This document shows, one piece after another, positions 18,169 through 26,760 of a stretch of 64,000 bases of DNA (within the stretch, counting starts at the first letter, position 1; each line of letters opens with the position of its first letter). The notes under the pieces were generated by a model that made no database searches, was not told the DNA's origin, and saw only the letters and a program-made list of their open reading frames with translations. Source of the stretch: Burkholderia sp. WSM2232 (GTDB lineage Bacteria > Pseudomonadota > Gammaproteobacteria > Burkholderiales > Burkholderiaceae); NCBI RefSeq assembly GCF_000472545.1, contig NZ_AWZV01000026.1, positions 1-64,000 on the forward strand, read 5' to 3'. Position numbers and translations under genes: made by a program.

Positions 18169-18648
18169 TCACAACAGCTTTTCGATGTCCTCGGTAATCG
18201 CCTCAGGCTTGGTGAGCGGCGCGTAGCGCTTGACCACATTGCCGTCGCGGCCGATCAGAAACTTCGTGAAATTCCACTTGATCGCTTCAAGGCCAAGCAG
18301 ACCCGGCGCCTCGCCAGTCAGATAACGGAACAGCGGATGCGCGTTCGCGCCGTTCACGTCGACCTTGTCGAACATCGGAAAGGTCACGCCGTAATTCTTC
18401 TCGCAGAAGCTGCCGATTTGCGCCGCGTCGCCCGGTTCCTGCTTGCCGAACTGGTTGCATGGAAAGCCGAGCACCGCAAGCCCGCGCGCCGCGTAGGTGT
18501 CGTAGAGCTTCTGCAAGCCAGCGTATTGCGGCGTGAACCCGCATTCGCTCGCCGTGTTGACGATCAACAGCACCTTGCCCTCGTACTGCGCGAGGCTCGC
18601 TTCGTCGCCGCCCAGCGTGCGGGCCGAAAAAGAATAAATCGATGTCAT
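18169..18648 (-). CDS. glutathione peroxidase family thiol peroxidase (BtuE-like)
   Basis: Reduces peroxides with thioredoxin or glutathione. It has 159 residues from the ATG at 18648, which is preceded by GGGAGAG at good spacing; an in-frame GTG four codons upstream lies before this ribosome-binding site. The peroxidatic Cys36 sits in NTASECGFTPQY where eukaryotic enzymes have selenocysteine. Other motifs are GFPCNQFGKQEPG with a second Cys typical of thioredoxin-dependent members, and WNFTKFLI. It is convergent with cls and divergent from the ABC-F gene. Confidence 0.93.
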   Translation of the reverse strand: MTSIYSFSARTLGGDEASLAQYEGKVLLIVNTASECGFTPQYAGLQKLYDTYAARGLAVLGFPCNQFGKQEPGDAAQIGSFCEKNYGVTFPMFDKVDVNGANAHPLFRYLTGEAPGLLGLEAIKWNFTKFLIGRDGNVVKRYAPLTKPEAITEDIEKLL

Positions 18649-18783
18649 GTGCTCTCCCACGAAAGCCGTCAGTCTATGTCAAAAGCGCGGCCGGTACAGT
18701 CGGCCGAACGGCCGATGCTGTCTAAGGGCCCGGTCTGATTCCCGGCAGTCTAAAATAAGCGTTTTTCTCCAGCCGGCCTCCTT

Positions 18784-20733
18784 GTGATCCGCTTTAACCA
18801 GTTCAGCCTCGCGCGCGGCACCAAGCCGCTCTTCGACAACACCACCTTCACGCTGAATCCGGGCGAAAAGGCCGGCCTCGTGGGCGCGAATGGCGCGGGC
18901 AAGTCGACTCTGTTCGCCGTGCTGCTCGGCGAACTGCATGCGGACGGCGGCGACTTCTCGATTCCGCCGACGTGGCAGATCGCGCATGTCGCCCAGGAAA
19001 CGCCCGCCGCGGACAAGACCGCGCTCGCCTACACACTCGACGGCGACGCCGCGTTGCGCGCCATCGAAGCGCGCATTGCCGCGGCTTCCGCCGCGCACGA
19101 CGGCGCCGCAGAAGCGGAAGCGCATGCCGCCTTCGCGGACGCCGACGGCTACACGGCGCCGGCCCGTGCCGAGGCACTACTGCTTGGCCTCGGCTTCACC
19201 CTCGAGCAGACGCGCGAGCCGGTCAGCAGCTTCTCCGGCGGCTGGCGTATGCGCCTGAACCTCGCGCAGGCGCTGATGTGCCGTTCTGACCTGCTGTTGC
19301 TCGACGAACCGACCAACCACCTGGATCTCGACGCCATTGTCTGGCTCGAAGAGTGGCTGCACCGCTATCCGGGAACGCTCATCGTGATCTCGCACGACCG
19401 CGAATTTCTCGATTCGGTCTGCAACGTCACACTGCATCTGGAGCAACAGCAGATCAAGCGTTACGGCGGCAATTACTCGCAGTTCGAAGTGCTGCGCGCG
19501 CAGCAGCTCGCGCTGCAACAAAGCGCGTACGAGAAGCAGCAGCGCACGGTCGCGCATCTGCAGAGCTACATCAATCGTTTCAAGGCGCAGGCCACCAAGG
19601 CCCGTCAGGCGCAAAGCCGCGTGAAGGCGCTCGAGAAGATGGAACTGATCGCGCCGGCGCACGCCGCGTCGCCGTTCACCTTCGAATTCCGCACGCCCGA
19701 TTCGGCGCCCAATCCGATGATGGTGATGGAAGACGTGCGCTGCGGCTACCACGCTGAAGACGGTGCGGAGATTCCGATTGTCGAGCGCGTGATGCTGTCG
19801 ATCCAGAACGGCCAGCGCATCGGTCTGCTCGGCGCGAACGGCCAGGGCAAGTCCACGTTGATCAAGACGCTCGCCGGCACGCTCGCGCCGCTCGGCGGGC
19901 ACGTGCGCGAGGGCAAGGGCCTGCGCATCGGCTATTTCGCACAGCATCAGCTCGAAACGCTGCGCGCCGACGACACGCCGTTGCAGCACCTCGCGCGCCT
20001 CGCACCGGACACGCGCGAGCAGGAATTGCGCGACTTCCTCGGCAGTTTCAATTTTTCCGGCGACATGGCCACGTCGAAGATCGCGCCGTTCTCCGGCGGC
20101 GAAAAGGCGCGGCTCGCACTCGCGCTGATCATCTGGCAAAAGCCGAATCTGCTGCTGCTCGACGAACCGACCAATCACCTGGACCTGGAAACGCGCCACG
20201 CACTGACCATGGCCCTCGCGCAATTCGAAGGCACGCTCATTCTGGTGTCGCACGACCGGCATTTGCTGCGCGCCACGACCGATCAGTTCATGCTCGTCGC
20301 AAAGCACCGTCTGCAGGAATTCGACGGCGATCTCGACGATTACCGCGACTGGCTGCTGCAACACGCAGCCGAGCAGCGCGCGGCATTGAAGGCGGGCAAC
20401 GCGCCTACCAGTGGCGACGCCGGCGCGGGCGGCGCGGACGGCGGCGTGAACCGCAAAGAGCAGCGCCGGCTCGAAGCGGAATCGCGGCAGAAGCTCGCGC
20501 ATCTGAAGAAGCCTTTGCAGAGCCGCATCAGCAAGATCGAGAAAGAAATGGAGGGGCTCAACGCGGAAAAAGCGACGCTCGACGCATTCGTCGCCGATCC
20601 GGCCAGTTACGAGCCCGCCCAGAAAAGCAAACTGACGGAGGCCATCCGCCGTCAGGCAGACGTGAACGCGCGCCTCGAGGCGCTCGAAGCCGAATGGCTC
20701 GAGACGCACGAGGAACTCGAACAAATCGGCTAG
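18784..20733 (+). CDS. ABC-F family ATPase (YheS-like)
   Basis: Cytosolic ribosome-associated ATPase with two ABC domains and no membrane domain. It has 649 residues from a GTG start giving MIRFNQFSLARG. The first domain has Walker A GANGAGKST and signature FSGGWRMRL with LLLLDEPTNHLD; a linker helix (about 230-290) is the ABC-F hallmark; the second has GANGQGKST, FSGGEKARLAL and LLLLDEPTNHLD. The Gly-rich stretch (about 540-555) and charged C-terminal coiled coil match YheS/Uup-type proteins. Likely a translation factor acting at the ribosomal E site rather than a resistance factor. Confidence 0.92.
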   Translation: MIRFNQFSLARGTKPLFDNTTFTLNPGEKAGLVGANGAGKSTLFAVLLGELHADGGDFSIPPTWQIAHVAQETPAADKTALAYTLDGDAALRAIEARIAAASAAHDGAAEAEAHAAFADADGYTAPARAEALLLGLGFTLEQTREPVSSFSGGWRMRLNLAQALMCRSDLLLLDEPTNHLDLDAIVWLEEWLHRYPGTLIVISHDREFLDSVCNVTLHLEQQQIKRYGGNYSQFEVLRAQQLALQQSAYEKQQRTVAHLQSYINRFKAQATKARQAQSRVKALEKMELIAPAHAASPFTFEFRTPDSAPNPMMVMEDVRCGYHAEDGAEIPIVERVMLSIQNGQRIGLLGANGQGKSTLIKTLAGTLAPLGGHVREGKGLRIGYFAQHQLETLRADDTPLQHLARLAPDTREQELRDFLGSFNFSGDMATSKIAPFSGGEKARLALALIIWQKPNLLLLDEPTNHLDLETRHALTMALAQFEGTLILVSHDRHLLRATTDQFMLVAKHRLQEFDGDLDDYRDWLLQHAAEQRAALKAGNAPTSGDAGAGGADGGVNRKEQRRLEAESRQKLAHLKKPLQSRISKIEKEMEGLNAEKATLDAFVADPASYEPAQKSKLTEAIRRQADVNARLEALEAEWLETHEELEQIG

Positions 20734-20779
20734 CGGCGCGCGCCCCGCGATCCGCGCCGGCATCGACGAGAGGTTGGCT

Positions 20780-22012
20780 TTGTCATCTGCAACGTCTTCC
20801 GCTGCATCCGCTGCGCCTTCTCGCGAGTCCGCCAAAGCGGACGCCGCGCCGCCTCCTTTGCAGGGCCTGCGCGTGCTGGACCTCACGCGCCTGCTGCCCG
20901 GCCCGGTTGCCGCCCTGCGGCTCGCGGAACTCGGCGCGGAGGTGCTGAAGATCGAAGCGCCCGGTGCCGGCGACCCCACCCGCACGATGATGCAGTCGTC
21001 GAGCGACCGGGTAGCCGGGCGGCCTGGGGCGTTTTACCGGCTCGTCAATCGCGGCAAGCGCGAGACGCGCCTCGACCTGAAGTCGGAAGCGGGACGCAAT
21101 GTGCTGCGCGCGCTCGCAGCCGAAGCAGACGTTCTGATCGAGAGCTTCCGGCCTGGCGTGATGGACCGGCTCGGCGTGGGCTACGCGACGCTGCGCGCGG
21201 TCAATCCGCGGCTCGTGTACTGCGCGATCAGCGGCTATGGCGCGAGCGGCCCATTCGCCGGCCATGCGGGGCACGACCTCAACTACATCGGCTACGCAGG
21301 CGTTCTCGATCAACTCCTGAGCCGCGACGGCACGCCAATCGTGCCGAATTTCCAGATCGCCGATCTGCTCGGCGGCGCGCTCAGCGCAGTCACGCAGATT
21401 CTCGCCGCGTTATGGCATGTGTCGCGCGGCGGCGCGGGCCGTTTCGTCGACGTTTCCATGACGCACGCCACGCACGCGCACAACGTGGTGGCGCAAGTCG
21501 CACTGGCCAACGAGAACGCGGCAGCGGACGCCGCGCGGCCCGCGCCGGACACAGCAGGCGCGGGCCAGGGCCTGCTCAATGGCGGCGTGCCCTGCTACAA
21601 CCTGTACCGCACGCAGGACGGCCGCTGGCTCGCGGTCGGCGCGCTGGAGCTGAAGTTCTGGGAGAACCTGTGCATGGCGCTCGACCGCCCGGAGTGGGCC
21701 ACGCGCCACTGGAGTCTCGGTCAGGCGATCGGCGGCCCGGACGCCGAGGCCCTCATGCAGGAACTGGCCGATTTGATCGGCACCCGCGCACTCGACGAAT
21801 GGGTTGCACTGCTCGAGCCGCTTGACTGCTGTGTGTCGCCCGTGCTGAGCGCCGCCGAAGCGGCACGGCATCCGCTCTTCAGTTCCGAGGCGGGCGGAGC
21901 ATATGAGACGAATCCAGGCGATCAAACGGATCAGGCTCATGAAGAAAACCACGAGCCCGACCAGCACACCGGGCAAGACAAAGGGCTTGGGACGCTTCGC
22001 TCGCGTACCTGA
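20780..22012 (+). CDS. CaiB/BaiF CoA-transferase family protein with atypical C-terminus
   Basis: Family III CoA transferases or racemases move CoA between carboxylic acids, with an Asp forming the acyl-CoA anhydride. TTG at 20780 is chosen because GAGAGG lies 6 nt upstream; a TTG at 20774 is also possible. After about 25 Ala/Ser-rich residues comes LRVLDLTRLLPGPVAALRLAELGAEVLKIE, then NRGKRETRLDLK, and HDLNYIGYAG carrying the probable catalytic Asp. The expected family C-terminus (a GEHT-like segment) is missing. After RHPLFSSEAGG the protein ends in a polar Gln/Asp/His/Glu tail of about 40 residues. Substrate not predictable; it may be truncated. Confidence 0.8.
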   Translation: MSSATSSAASAAPSRESAKADAAPPPLQGLRVLDLTRLLPGPVAALRLAELGAEVLKIEAPGAGDPTRTMMQSSSDRVAGRPGAFYRLVNRGKRETRLDLKSEAGRNVLRALAAEADVLIESFRPGVMDRLGVGYATLRAVNPRLVYCAISGYGASGPFAGHAGHDLNYIGYAGVLDQLLSRDGTPIVPNFQIADLLGGALSAVTQILAALWHVSRGGAGRFVDVSMTHATHAHNVVAQVALANENAAADAARPAPDTAGAGQGLLNGGVPCYNLYRTQDGRWLAVGALELKFWENLCMALDRPEWATRHWSLGQAIGGPDAEALMQELADLIGTRALDEWVALLEPLDCCVSPVLSAAEAARHPLFSSEAGGAYETNPGDQTDQAHEENHEPDQHTGQDKGLGTLRSRT

Positions 22013-22031
22013 ACCCCATGCCCGCCCGCGA

Positions 22032-22310
22032 CTACCGTCGCGGGGCCGTTTGCCGCGGCAAGGTTTGACGCGGCGTTTTTTCGTCGTCGTAAAGCACGTG
22101 CTTGCGGCCTTCCACGTGGCGATTGATCGTGGCGCGCACGTCGGCGGCGGTGGCGTCGCCGGCTACCACGCGGCGCGAAATCTGCCCGGTCCGGTCGATC
22201 CACTCGACGATCCGGCAAGCGCCGCCCCAAGGTTGAAGAATGGGCGCGGAGACCCGGCAACCGCGCACCTGTATCGGGCGCTCGGCCAGGTTTTCATGTG
22301 ACTGTTTCAA
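22032..22310 (-). CDS. small conserved Burkholderiales protein (possibly DUF2866)
   Basis: 92 residues from a TTG at 22310, preceded by AAAAGGA 8 nt upstream. It has a compact central region (QVRGCRVSAPILQPWG, then YRIVEWIDR-like and RRVVAGDATAADVRATINRH) and a short Arg/Thr-rich end. No signal peptide, membrane segment or catalytic motif is seen. It resembles small Burkholderia proteins annotated as DUF2866, from memory only. It is convergent with the CoA transferase gene and lies downstream of radA on the same strand. Function unknown. Confidence 0.65.
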   Translation of the reverse strand: MKQSHENLAERPIQVRGCRVSAPILQPWGGACRIVEWIDRTGQISRRVVAGDATAADVRATINRHVEGRKHVLYDDEKTPRQTLPRQTAPRR

Positions 22311-22464
22311 GGCGCGATCCTTTTTCCGGCATCAAGGGATGCAATAGCTTTGCAGCTTAAGGAAAAAGGAAGGGCTTGTTGGTTACAGGCAACCTGGAGA
22401 TATTTACCGCGCATTACGGCAGGCGCCCGGTACGGCGCCCACCTCGCACGGCGGCGACACCGGC

Positions 22465-23841
22465 CTAGTCGAGCGTGCGGACTCGGTCGATAGCCTGTTC
22501 GATACGCTCCACCGCAACGACCTGTAAGCCTTCTATCGGCTGCTTGGGCGCATTTGCTTTCGGAATGACAGCCACCGAAAAGCCGAGCTTGGCGGCTTCC
22601 TTCAGCCGCTCCTGGCCGCGCGGCGACGGCCGGATCTCGCCCGCGAGCCCCACTTCGCCGAACACCACGAGCCCTTTGGGCAGCGGCTTGTTGCGCATGG
22701 ACGAATGAATCGCGAGCAGCACCGCCAGGTCCGCGGCCGGCTCCGTGATCTTGACGCCGCCCACCGCGTTGAGAAACACATCCTGATCGAAACAGGCAAT
22801 GCCCGCATGCCGGTGCAGCACCGCGAGCAGCATCGCAAGACGGTTCTGTTCGAGGCCGACGGCAAGACGCCGCGGATTCGGCGCGTTCGCGGCGTCGACC
22901 AGCGCCTGCACTTCGACGAGCAACGGCCGCGTGCCCTCCTGCGTCACCAGCACGCACGAGCCCGGCACCGACTGCTCGTGCTGCGACAAAAAGAGCGCCG
23001 ACGGATTGGCGACGCCGCGCAAACCGCGCTCGGTCATCGCGAACACGCCCAGTTCGTTGACCGCACCGAAGCGGTTCTTGATTGCGCGAACGAGGCGGAA
23101 CGACGAATGTGTGTCGCCCTCGAAGTACAGCACCGTATCGACGATATGCTCCAGCACGCGCGGCCCGGCGAGCGCGCCCTCTTTTGTCACGTGGCCGACC
23201 ATGATGATCGTGACGCCCGACTGCTTCGCGATACGCGTGAGTTGCGCCGCGCATTCGCGAACCTGCGCGACCGAGCCTGGCGCCGACGTCAGCGCATCCG
23301 AGTAGACGGTTTGAATCGAGTCGATGACGGCGACGTCGGGCCGTTCGTCGGCAATCGTCGCCTGGATTTTTTCGAGCTGGATTTCGGCGAGCAATTTCAG
23401 CTCGCTCGCTTTCGAACCCGGTTCGAGCAGCGACAGGCGTTGCGCGCGCAACGCGATCTGTGCGGCCGATTCCTCGCCGCTGATGTACAGCGCACGCCTG
23501 TCGGCGGCGATTTCGGCGAGCGACTGCAGCAACAGCGTGGATTTGCCGATGCCCGGATCGCCGCCGATCAGCACCACGCCGCCCGGCACCAGGCCGCCGC
23601 CGAGCACGCGGTCGAATTCGCCGACGCCCGTGGAAAAGCGCGGCACGTCGGACGCTTCGATATCGGAGAGACGCCGCACGGGTGCGCTCTTCGCGAGCGA
23701 CTGGAAGCGATGCGTGGAAGGCGCTTCGGCAACCGACTCGACCAGCGTGTTCCAGGCCTGACAGGACGGACACTGCCCTGCCCATTTCGGCGACTGCCCG
23801 CCGCATTCACTGCATACGTACACCGTTTTTGCTTTTGCCAC
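22465..23841 (-). CDS. radA: DNA repair protein RadA
   Basis: RecA-like ATPase that helps branch migration in recombination. It has 458 residues, the normal length. A C4 zinc finger opens the protein (Cys10, Cys13, Cys24, Cys27 in VCSECGG and CPSCQAW). The RecA-like core has Walker A GDPGIGKSTLL and the RadA-specific KNRFG motif. The C-terminal Lon-protease-like domain ends near GLQVVAVERIEQAID. It lies downstream of alr on the same strand, separated by a 14-bp tandem repeat. Confidence 0.97.
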   Translation of the reverse strand: MAKAKTVYVCSECGGQSPKWAGQCPSCQAWNTLVESVAEAPSTHRFQSLAKSAPVRRLSDIEASDVPRFSTGVGEFDRVLGGGLVPGGVVLIGGDPGIGKSTLLLQSLAEIAADRRALYISGEESAAQIALRAQRLSLLEPGSKASELKLLAEIQLEKIQATIADERPDVAVIDSIQTVYSDALTSAPGSVAQVRECAAQLTRIAKQSGVTIIMVGHVTKEGALAGPRVLEHIVDTVLYFEGDTHSSFRLVRAIKNRFGAVNELGVFAMTERGLRGVANPSALFLSQHEQSVPGSCVLVTQEGTRPLLVEVQALVDAANAPNPRRLAVGLEQNRLAMLLAVLHRHAGIACFDQDVFLNAVGGVKITEPAADLAVLLAIHSSMRNKPLPKGLVVFGEVGLAGEIRPSPRGQERLKEAAKLGFSVAVIPKANAPKQPIEGLQVVAVERIEQAIDRVRTLD

Positions 23842-23869
23842 GCGTTCCTGCCCGGGTTACTGTTTGTTG

Positions 23870-23939
23870 TTCTGCTTCGCTTGTTCTGCTTCAGTGGTTC
23901 TGCTTCGCTTGTTCTGCTTCGCTTGTTCTGCTTCAGTCG
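23870..23939. repeat. 14-bp tandem repeat x5 between alr and radA
   Basis: Five units: TTCTGCTTCGCTTG (23870-23883, 23898-23911, 23912-23925) interleaved with TTCTGCTTCAGTGG (23884-23897) and ending with TTCTGCTTCAGTCG (23926-23939). The array is about 30 bp upstream of the radA start, in its leader. Confidence 0.95.
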
Positions 23940-24018
23940 TGCTGATCTGTTCTGCTGTTCTGTGCACCGTGGCCCAGGCTGCACTGAGCGGCGCGCAAGA
24001 CGCCCCGCTGCTCCCGCG

Positions 24019-25089
24019 TCACTCCGCGCGCACCGGCACGCGCGGTGCGACCGCGCACATCAACTCGTAGCCGATGGTGCCGCACGCGCGCGCAACGTCG
24101 TCAATGGGTAGCGAGGTGCCCCACAGTTCGACCCGCGAGCCGACGTTCGCCGTGGGCACCGGCGTGAGGTCGACGGTCAGCATATCCATCGACACACGTC
24201 CCACGATCCGCGTGCGCACGCCGTCCACGATCACGGGCGTGCCTTCGGGCGCCACGCGCGGATAACCGTCCGCGTAGCCGCACGCCACGACGCCGATGCG
24301 CATTGGCGTGCGCGCCTTGAAAAGCGAGCCGTAACCTACCGTCTGTCCTTCCGCGATGGACTGCACGGCGATCAGTTCGGAGGCGAGCGTCATGGCCGGC
24401 TGCAGGCCGGTGCCCTCGATGGCGGCGGACACGCCCGAAGGCGACGCGCCATACAGGATGATGCCCGGGCGCACCCAGTCGAAATGCGATTGCGGATGCC
24501 ACAGCGTGGCCGCCGAATTGGCGAGGCTGCGTGCGCCGGCAATGCCCTGTGCACCGCGCTCGAACGCTTCCATCTGGTGAGCAACGCCGCGCTCGCTGTC
24601 GGCGTCGGAGAAATGGGTCATCAGCGTGATCTGGCCGACGCCCTGGCAGGCGCGCGCCCGCTCCCACGCGGCGCGGAACTTCTCCGGCGTGTAGCCAAGC
24701 CGGTTCATGCCGCTGTTCATTTTCAACTGGATGTTGACGGGCTTGGATAGCCGCGCCATTTCGAGCATGCGCAACTGCTCGTCCGAATGCAGCGCCGTAG
24801 TGAGGCTGTAGCGGTCGATGACGTCGATATCCGTCGGACGAAAAAAGCCCTCTAGCAAAAGAATCGGACCGGCCCAGCCCAATTCACGCAACTTCACGGC
24901 TTCTTCCAGGTCCAGCAACCCAAAGCCGTCGGTTGCGCGCAAGCCTGGAAACGCCCGCGCGAGGCCGTGCCCGTAGGCATTGGCCTTGACGACCGCCCAG
25001 ATTTTCGACTTTGGCGCATAGCGGCGCGCAACGGCAAGGTTATTGGCGAGAGCGGAGGTGTGAATCGTGGCTGAGAGGGGGCGCGGCAT
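24019..25089 (-). CDS. alr: alanine racemase
   Basis: PLP enzyme producing D-alanine for peptidoglycan. It has 356 residues beginning MPRPLSATIH. PLP-binding Lys35 lies in VVKANAYGHG, and the second catalytic base is the Tyr in TVGYGSLF (about 260). The TIM barrel comes first, then the C-terminal beta domain from about residue 235. It is divergent from lplT with a 218-nt spacer and is followed by radA; alr-radA adjacency is common in Burkholderia. Confidence 0.96.
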   Translation of the reverse strand: MPRPLSATIHTSALANNLAVARRYAPKSKIWAVVKANAYGHGLARAFPGLRATDGFGLLDLEEAVKLRELGWAGPILLLEGFFRPTDIDVIDRYSLTTALHSDEQLRMLEMARLSKPVNIQLKMNSGMNRLGYTPEKFRAAWERARACQGVGQITLMTHFSDADSERGVAHQMEAFERGAQGIAGARSLANSAATLWHPQSHFDWVRPGIILYGASPSGVSAAIEGTGLQPAMTLASELIAVQSIAEGQTVGYGSLFKARTPMRIGVVACGYADGYPRVAPEGTPVIVDGVRTRIVGRVSMDMLTVDLTPVPTANVGSRVELWGTSLPIDDVARACGTIGYELMCAVAPRVPVRAE

Positions 25090-25208
25090 GGAATTTTTTC
25101 GTAAAGACGCTTGTGAATCAGCGGCTTACAGGGCGTTTTCAACGCGCGGCAGCCCGCTGGGCGGTGCGATCAAGGATTCTGCTAGTCTGAATGCAGCTAT
25201 TTTCATGA

Positions 25209-25214
25209 TATAAA
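25209..25214 (+). promoter_or_regulatory. possible -10 element for lplT
   Basis: TATAAA lies in an AT-rich patch in the alr/lplT divergent spacer, about 95 nt before the lplT start. The -35 candidates (around TCTGAAT at 25186-25192) are poor. Confidence 0.25.
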
Positions 25215-25307
25215 GCCGTGCGCACAACCCATTTCGAACGGCATAAGCCCGGACGCATAACAAACGGCCGGGGCGGACAGACCGCAGCGAGGACAGCATC
25301 GCATCAG

Positions 25308-26615
25308 ATGAAAAAAGGTTTTTACACCATCATGGCCGCGCAGTTTTTTTCGTCGCTGGCCGACAATGCGCTTCTGATCGCCGCTATCGCACTGCTGAAA
25401 GATCTACACGCCCCGAACTGGATGACACCGCTGCTCAAGCTGTTCTTTGTGCTGTCGTACGTCGTTCTCGCTGCCTTCGTGGGCGCCTTTGCCGACTCCC
25501 GTCCGAAAGGTCGCGTGATGTTCATCACGAACACCATCAAGGTGGTTGGCTGCATCACGATGCTGGTCGGCGCGCATCCGCTCATTGCGTACGGTATCGT
25601 CGGTTTCGGCGCGGCCGCGTATTCACCCGCCAAATACGGCATTCTCACGGAACTGCTGCCGCCGGATCGCCTCGTCGCCGCTAACGGCTGGATCGAAGGC
25701 ACCACGGTCGGGTCGATCATTCTCGGCACGGTGCTGGGCGGCGCGCTCATCAGCCCGCATATTGCCGCGCCCATTTTGCGGCACCACATTCCCACGGTGA
25801 ACACGCCCGCCGAAGCGGCGATGCTCGTGATCATGGTGATCTACGTGATCGCCGCGCTCTTCAATTTGCGCATTCCCGATACCGGCGCGCGTTATCCGAA
25901 ACAGGAACACGGCCCGATCAAGCTCGTCACGGATTTCGCCGACTGTTTTGTCGTGCTGTGGCGCGACAAGCTCGGACAGATTTCTCTGGCGGTCACCACG
26001 CTCTTCTGGGGGGCGGGAGCCACGCTGCAATTCATCGTGCTGAAGTGGGCGGAAGTGTCGCTCGGCATGTCGCTTTCCGAAGCTGCAATCCTGCAGGCGG
26101 TGGTCGCCGTCGGCGTCGCGGGCGGCGCGATCCTCGCGGCTTCGCGCGTGCCGCTGAAAAAGTCGCTGTCGGTTCTGCCGGTCGGCATCATGATGGGCGT
26201 TGCCGTCATGCTGATGGCGTTCTACACGCGCCACCTGTTCCCCGCTCACTGGGGCCTGTACTTCGGCCGCATGCACATGCCGGGTTACCTGCTCTTCGCG
26301 TACTTTTTCCTGATCGTGGTCGGCGGCCTGTCGGGCTTCTTCGTGGTGCCGATGAATGCGCTGCTCCAGCATCGCGGCCACGTGCTGCTGTCGGCCGGTC
26401 ATTCCATCGCCGTGCAGAATTTCAACGAAAATCTCTCTGTGCTGATCATGCTGTGCCTGTACGCGGTGCTCGTCTGGCTCGACGTGCCGGTCGCCGCAGT
26501 CATCGTGCTGTTCGGCACCTTCGTCTGCCTGATGATGTGGCTCGTCATGCGGCGTCACCAGGCAAATCAGCGCGCGTTCGACTCGGTCGCGCTGATCGGC
26601 GAAGTGAAGCACTGA
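25308..26615 (+). CDS. lplT: lysophospholipid transporter LplT
   Basis: Major facilitator superfamily flippase that brings lysophospholipids to the inner leaflet for reacylation. The ATG at 25308 gives MKKGFYTIMAAQFFSSLADNALLIAAIALL, the typical LplT N-terminus, and 435 residues with about 12 hydrophobic helices. No acyltransferase/acyl-ACP synthetase (Aas) domain is fused or adjacent here, unlike in enterobacteria. The stop codon (26613-26615) lies inside a 12-bp tandem repeat. It is divergent from alr and followed by thiD. Confidence 0.92.
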   Translation: MKKGFYTIMAAQFFSSLADNALLIAAIALLKDLHAPNWMTPLLKLFFVLSYVVLAAFVGAFADSRPKGRVMFITNTIKVVGCITMLVGAHPLIAYGIVGFGAAAYSPAKYGILTELLPPDRLVAANGWIEGTTVGSIILGTVLGGALISPHIAAPILRHHIPTVNTPAEAAMLVIMVIYVIAALFNLRIPDTGARYPKQEHGPIKLVTDFADCFVVLWRDKLGQISLAVTTLFWGAGATLQFIVLKWAEVSLGMSLSEAAILQAVVAVGVAGGAILAASRVPLKKSLSVLPVGIMMGVAVMLMAFYTRHLFPAHWGLYFGRMHMPGYLLFAYFFLIVVGGLSGFFVVPMNALLQHRGHVLLSAGHSIAVQNFNENLSVLIMLCLYAVLVWLDVPVAAVIVLFGTFVCLMMWLVMRRHQANQRAFDSVALIGEVKH

Positions 26616-26656
26616 CTCGAGCACTGAACCACGCACTGAATCGCGCACCGAATCAG
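26609..26656. repeat. 12-bp tandem repeat x4 spanning the lplT stop codon
   Basis: Units of 12 bp beginning GCACTGA or GCACCGA (26609-26620, 26621-26632, 26633-26644, 26645-26656). The first unit contains the lplT stop TGA, so the gene end was apparently duplicated and diverged. Confidence 0.9.
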
Positions 26657-26760
26657 ACAACGAGCCGCGCGCGGCCCGGCTGCCTCGCGCAGCCAATGTC
26701 GGCCGGCCGACTGCCCGCCGCCCTTATCCTGCTTTGCCTGCCCGCTTCGCCATCTTTGCC

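Noticed and set aside
23870..23939. Possible CRISPR-like or integron repeat
   Set aside because: Head-to-tail 14-bp units without spacers; a simple tandem repeat.
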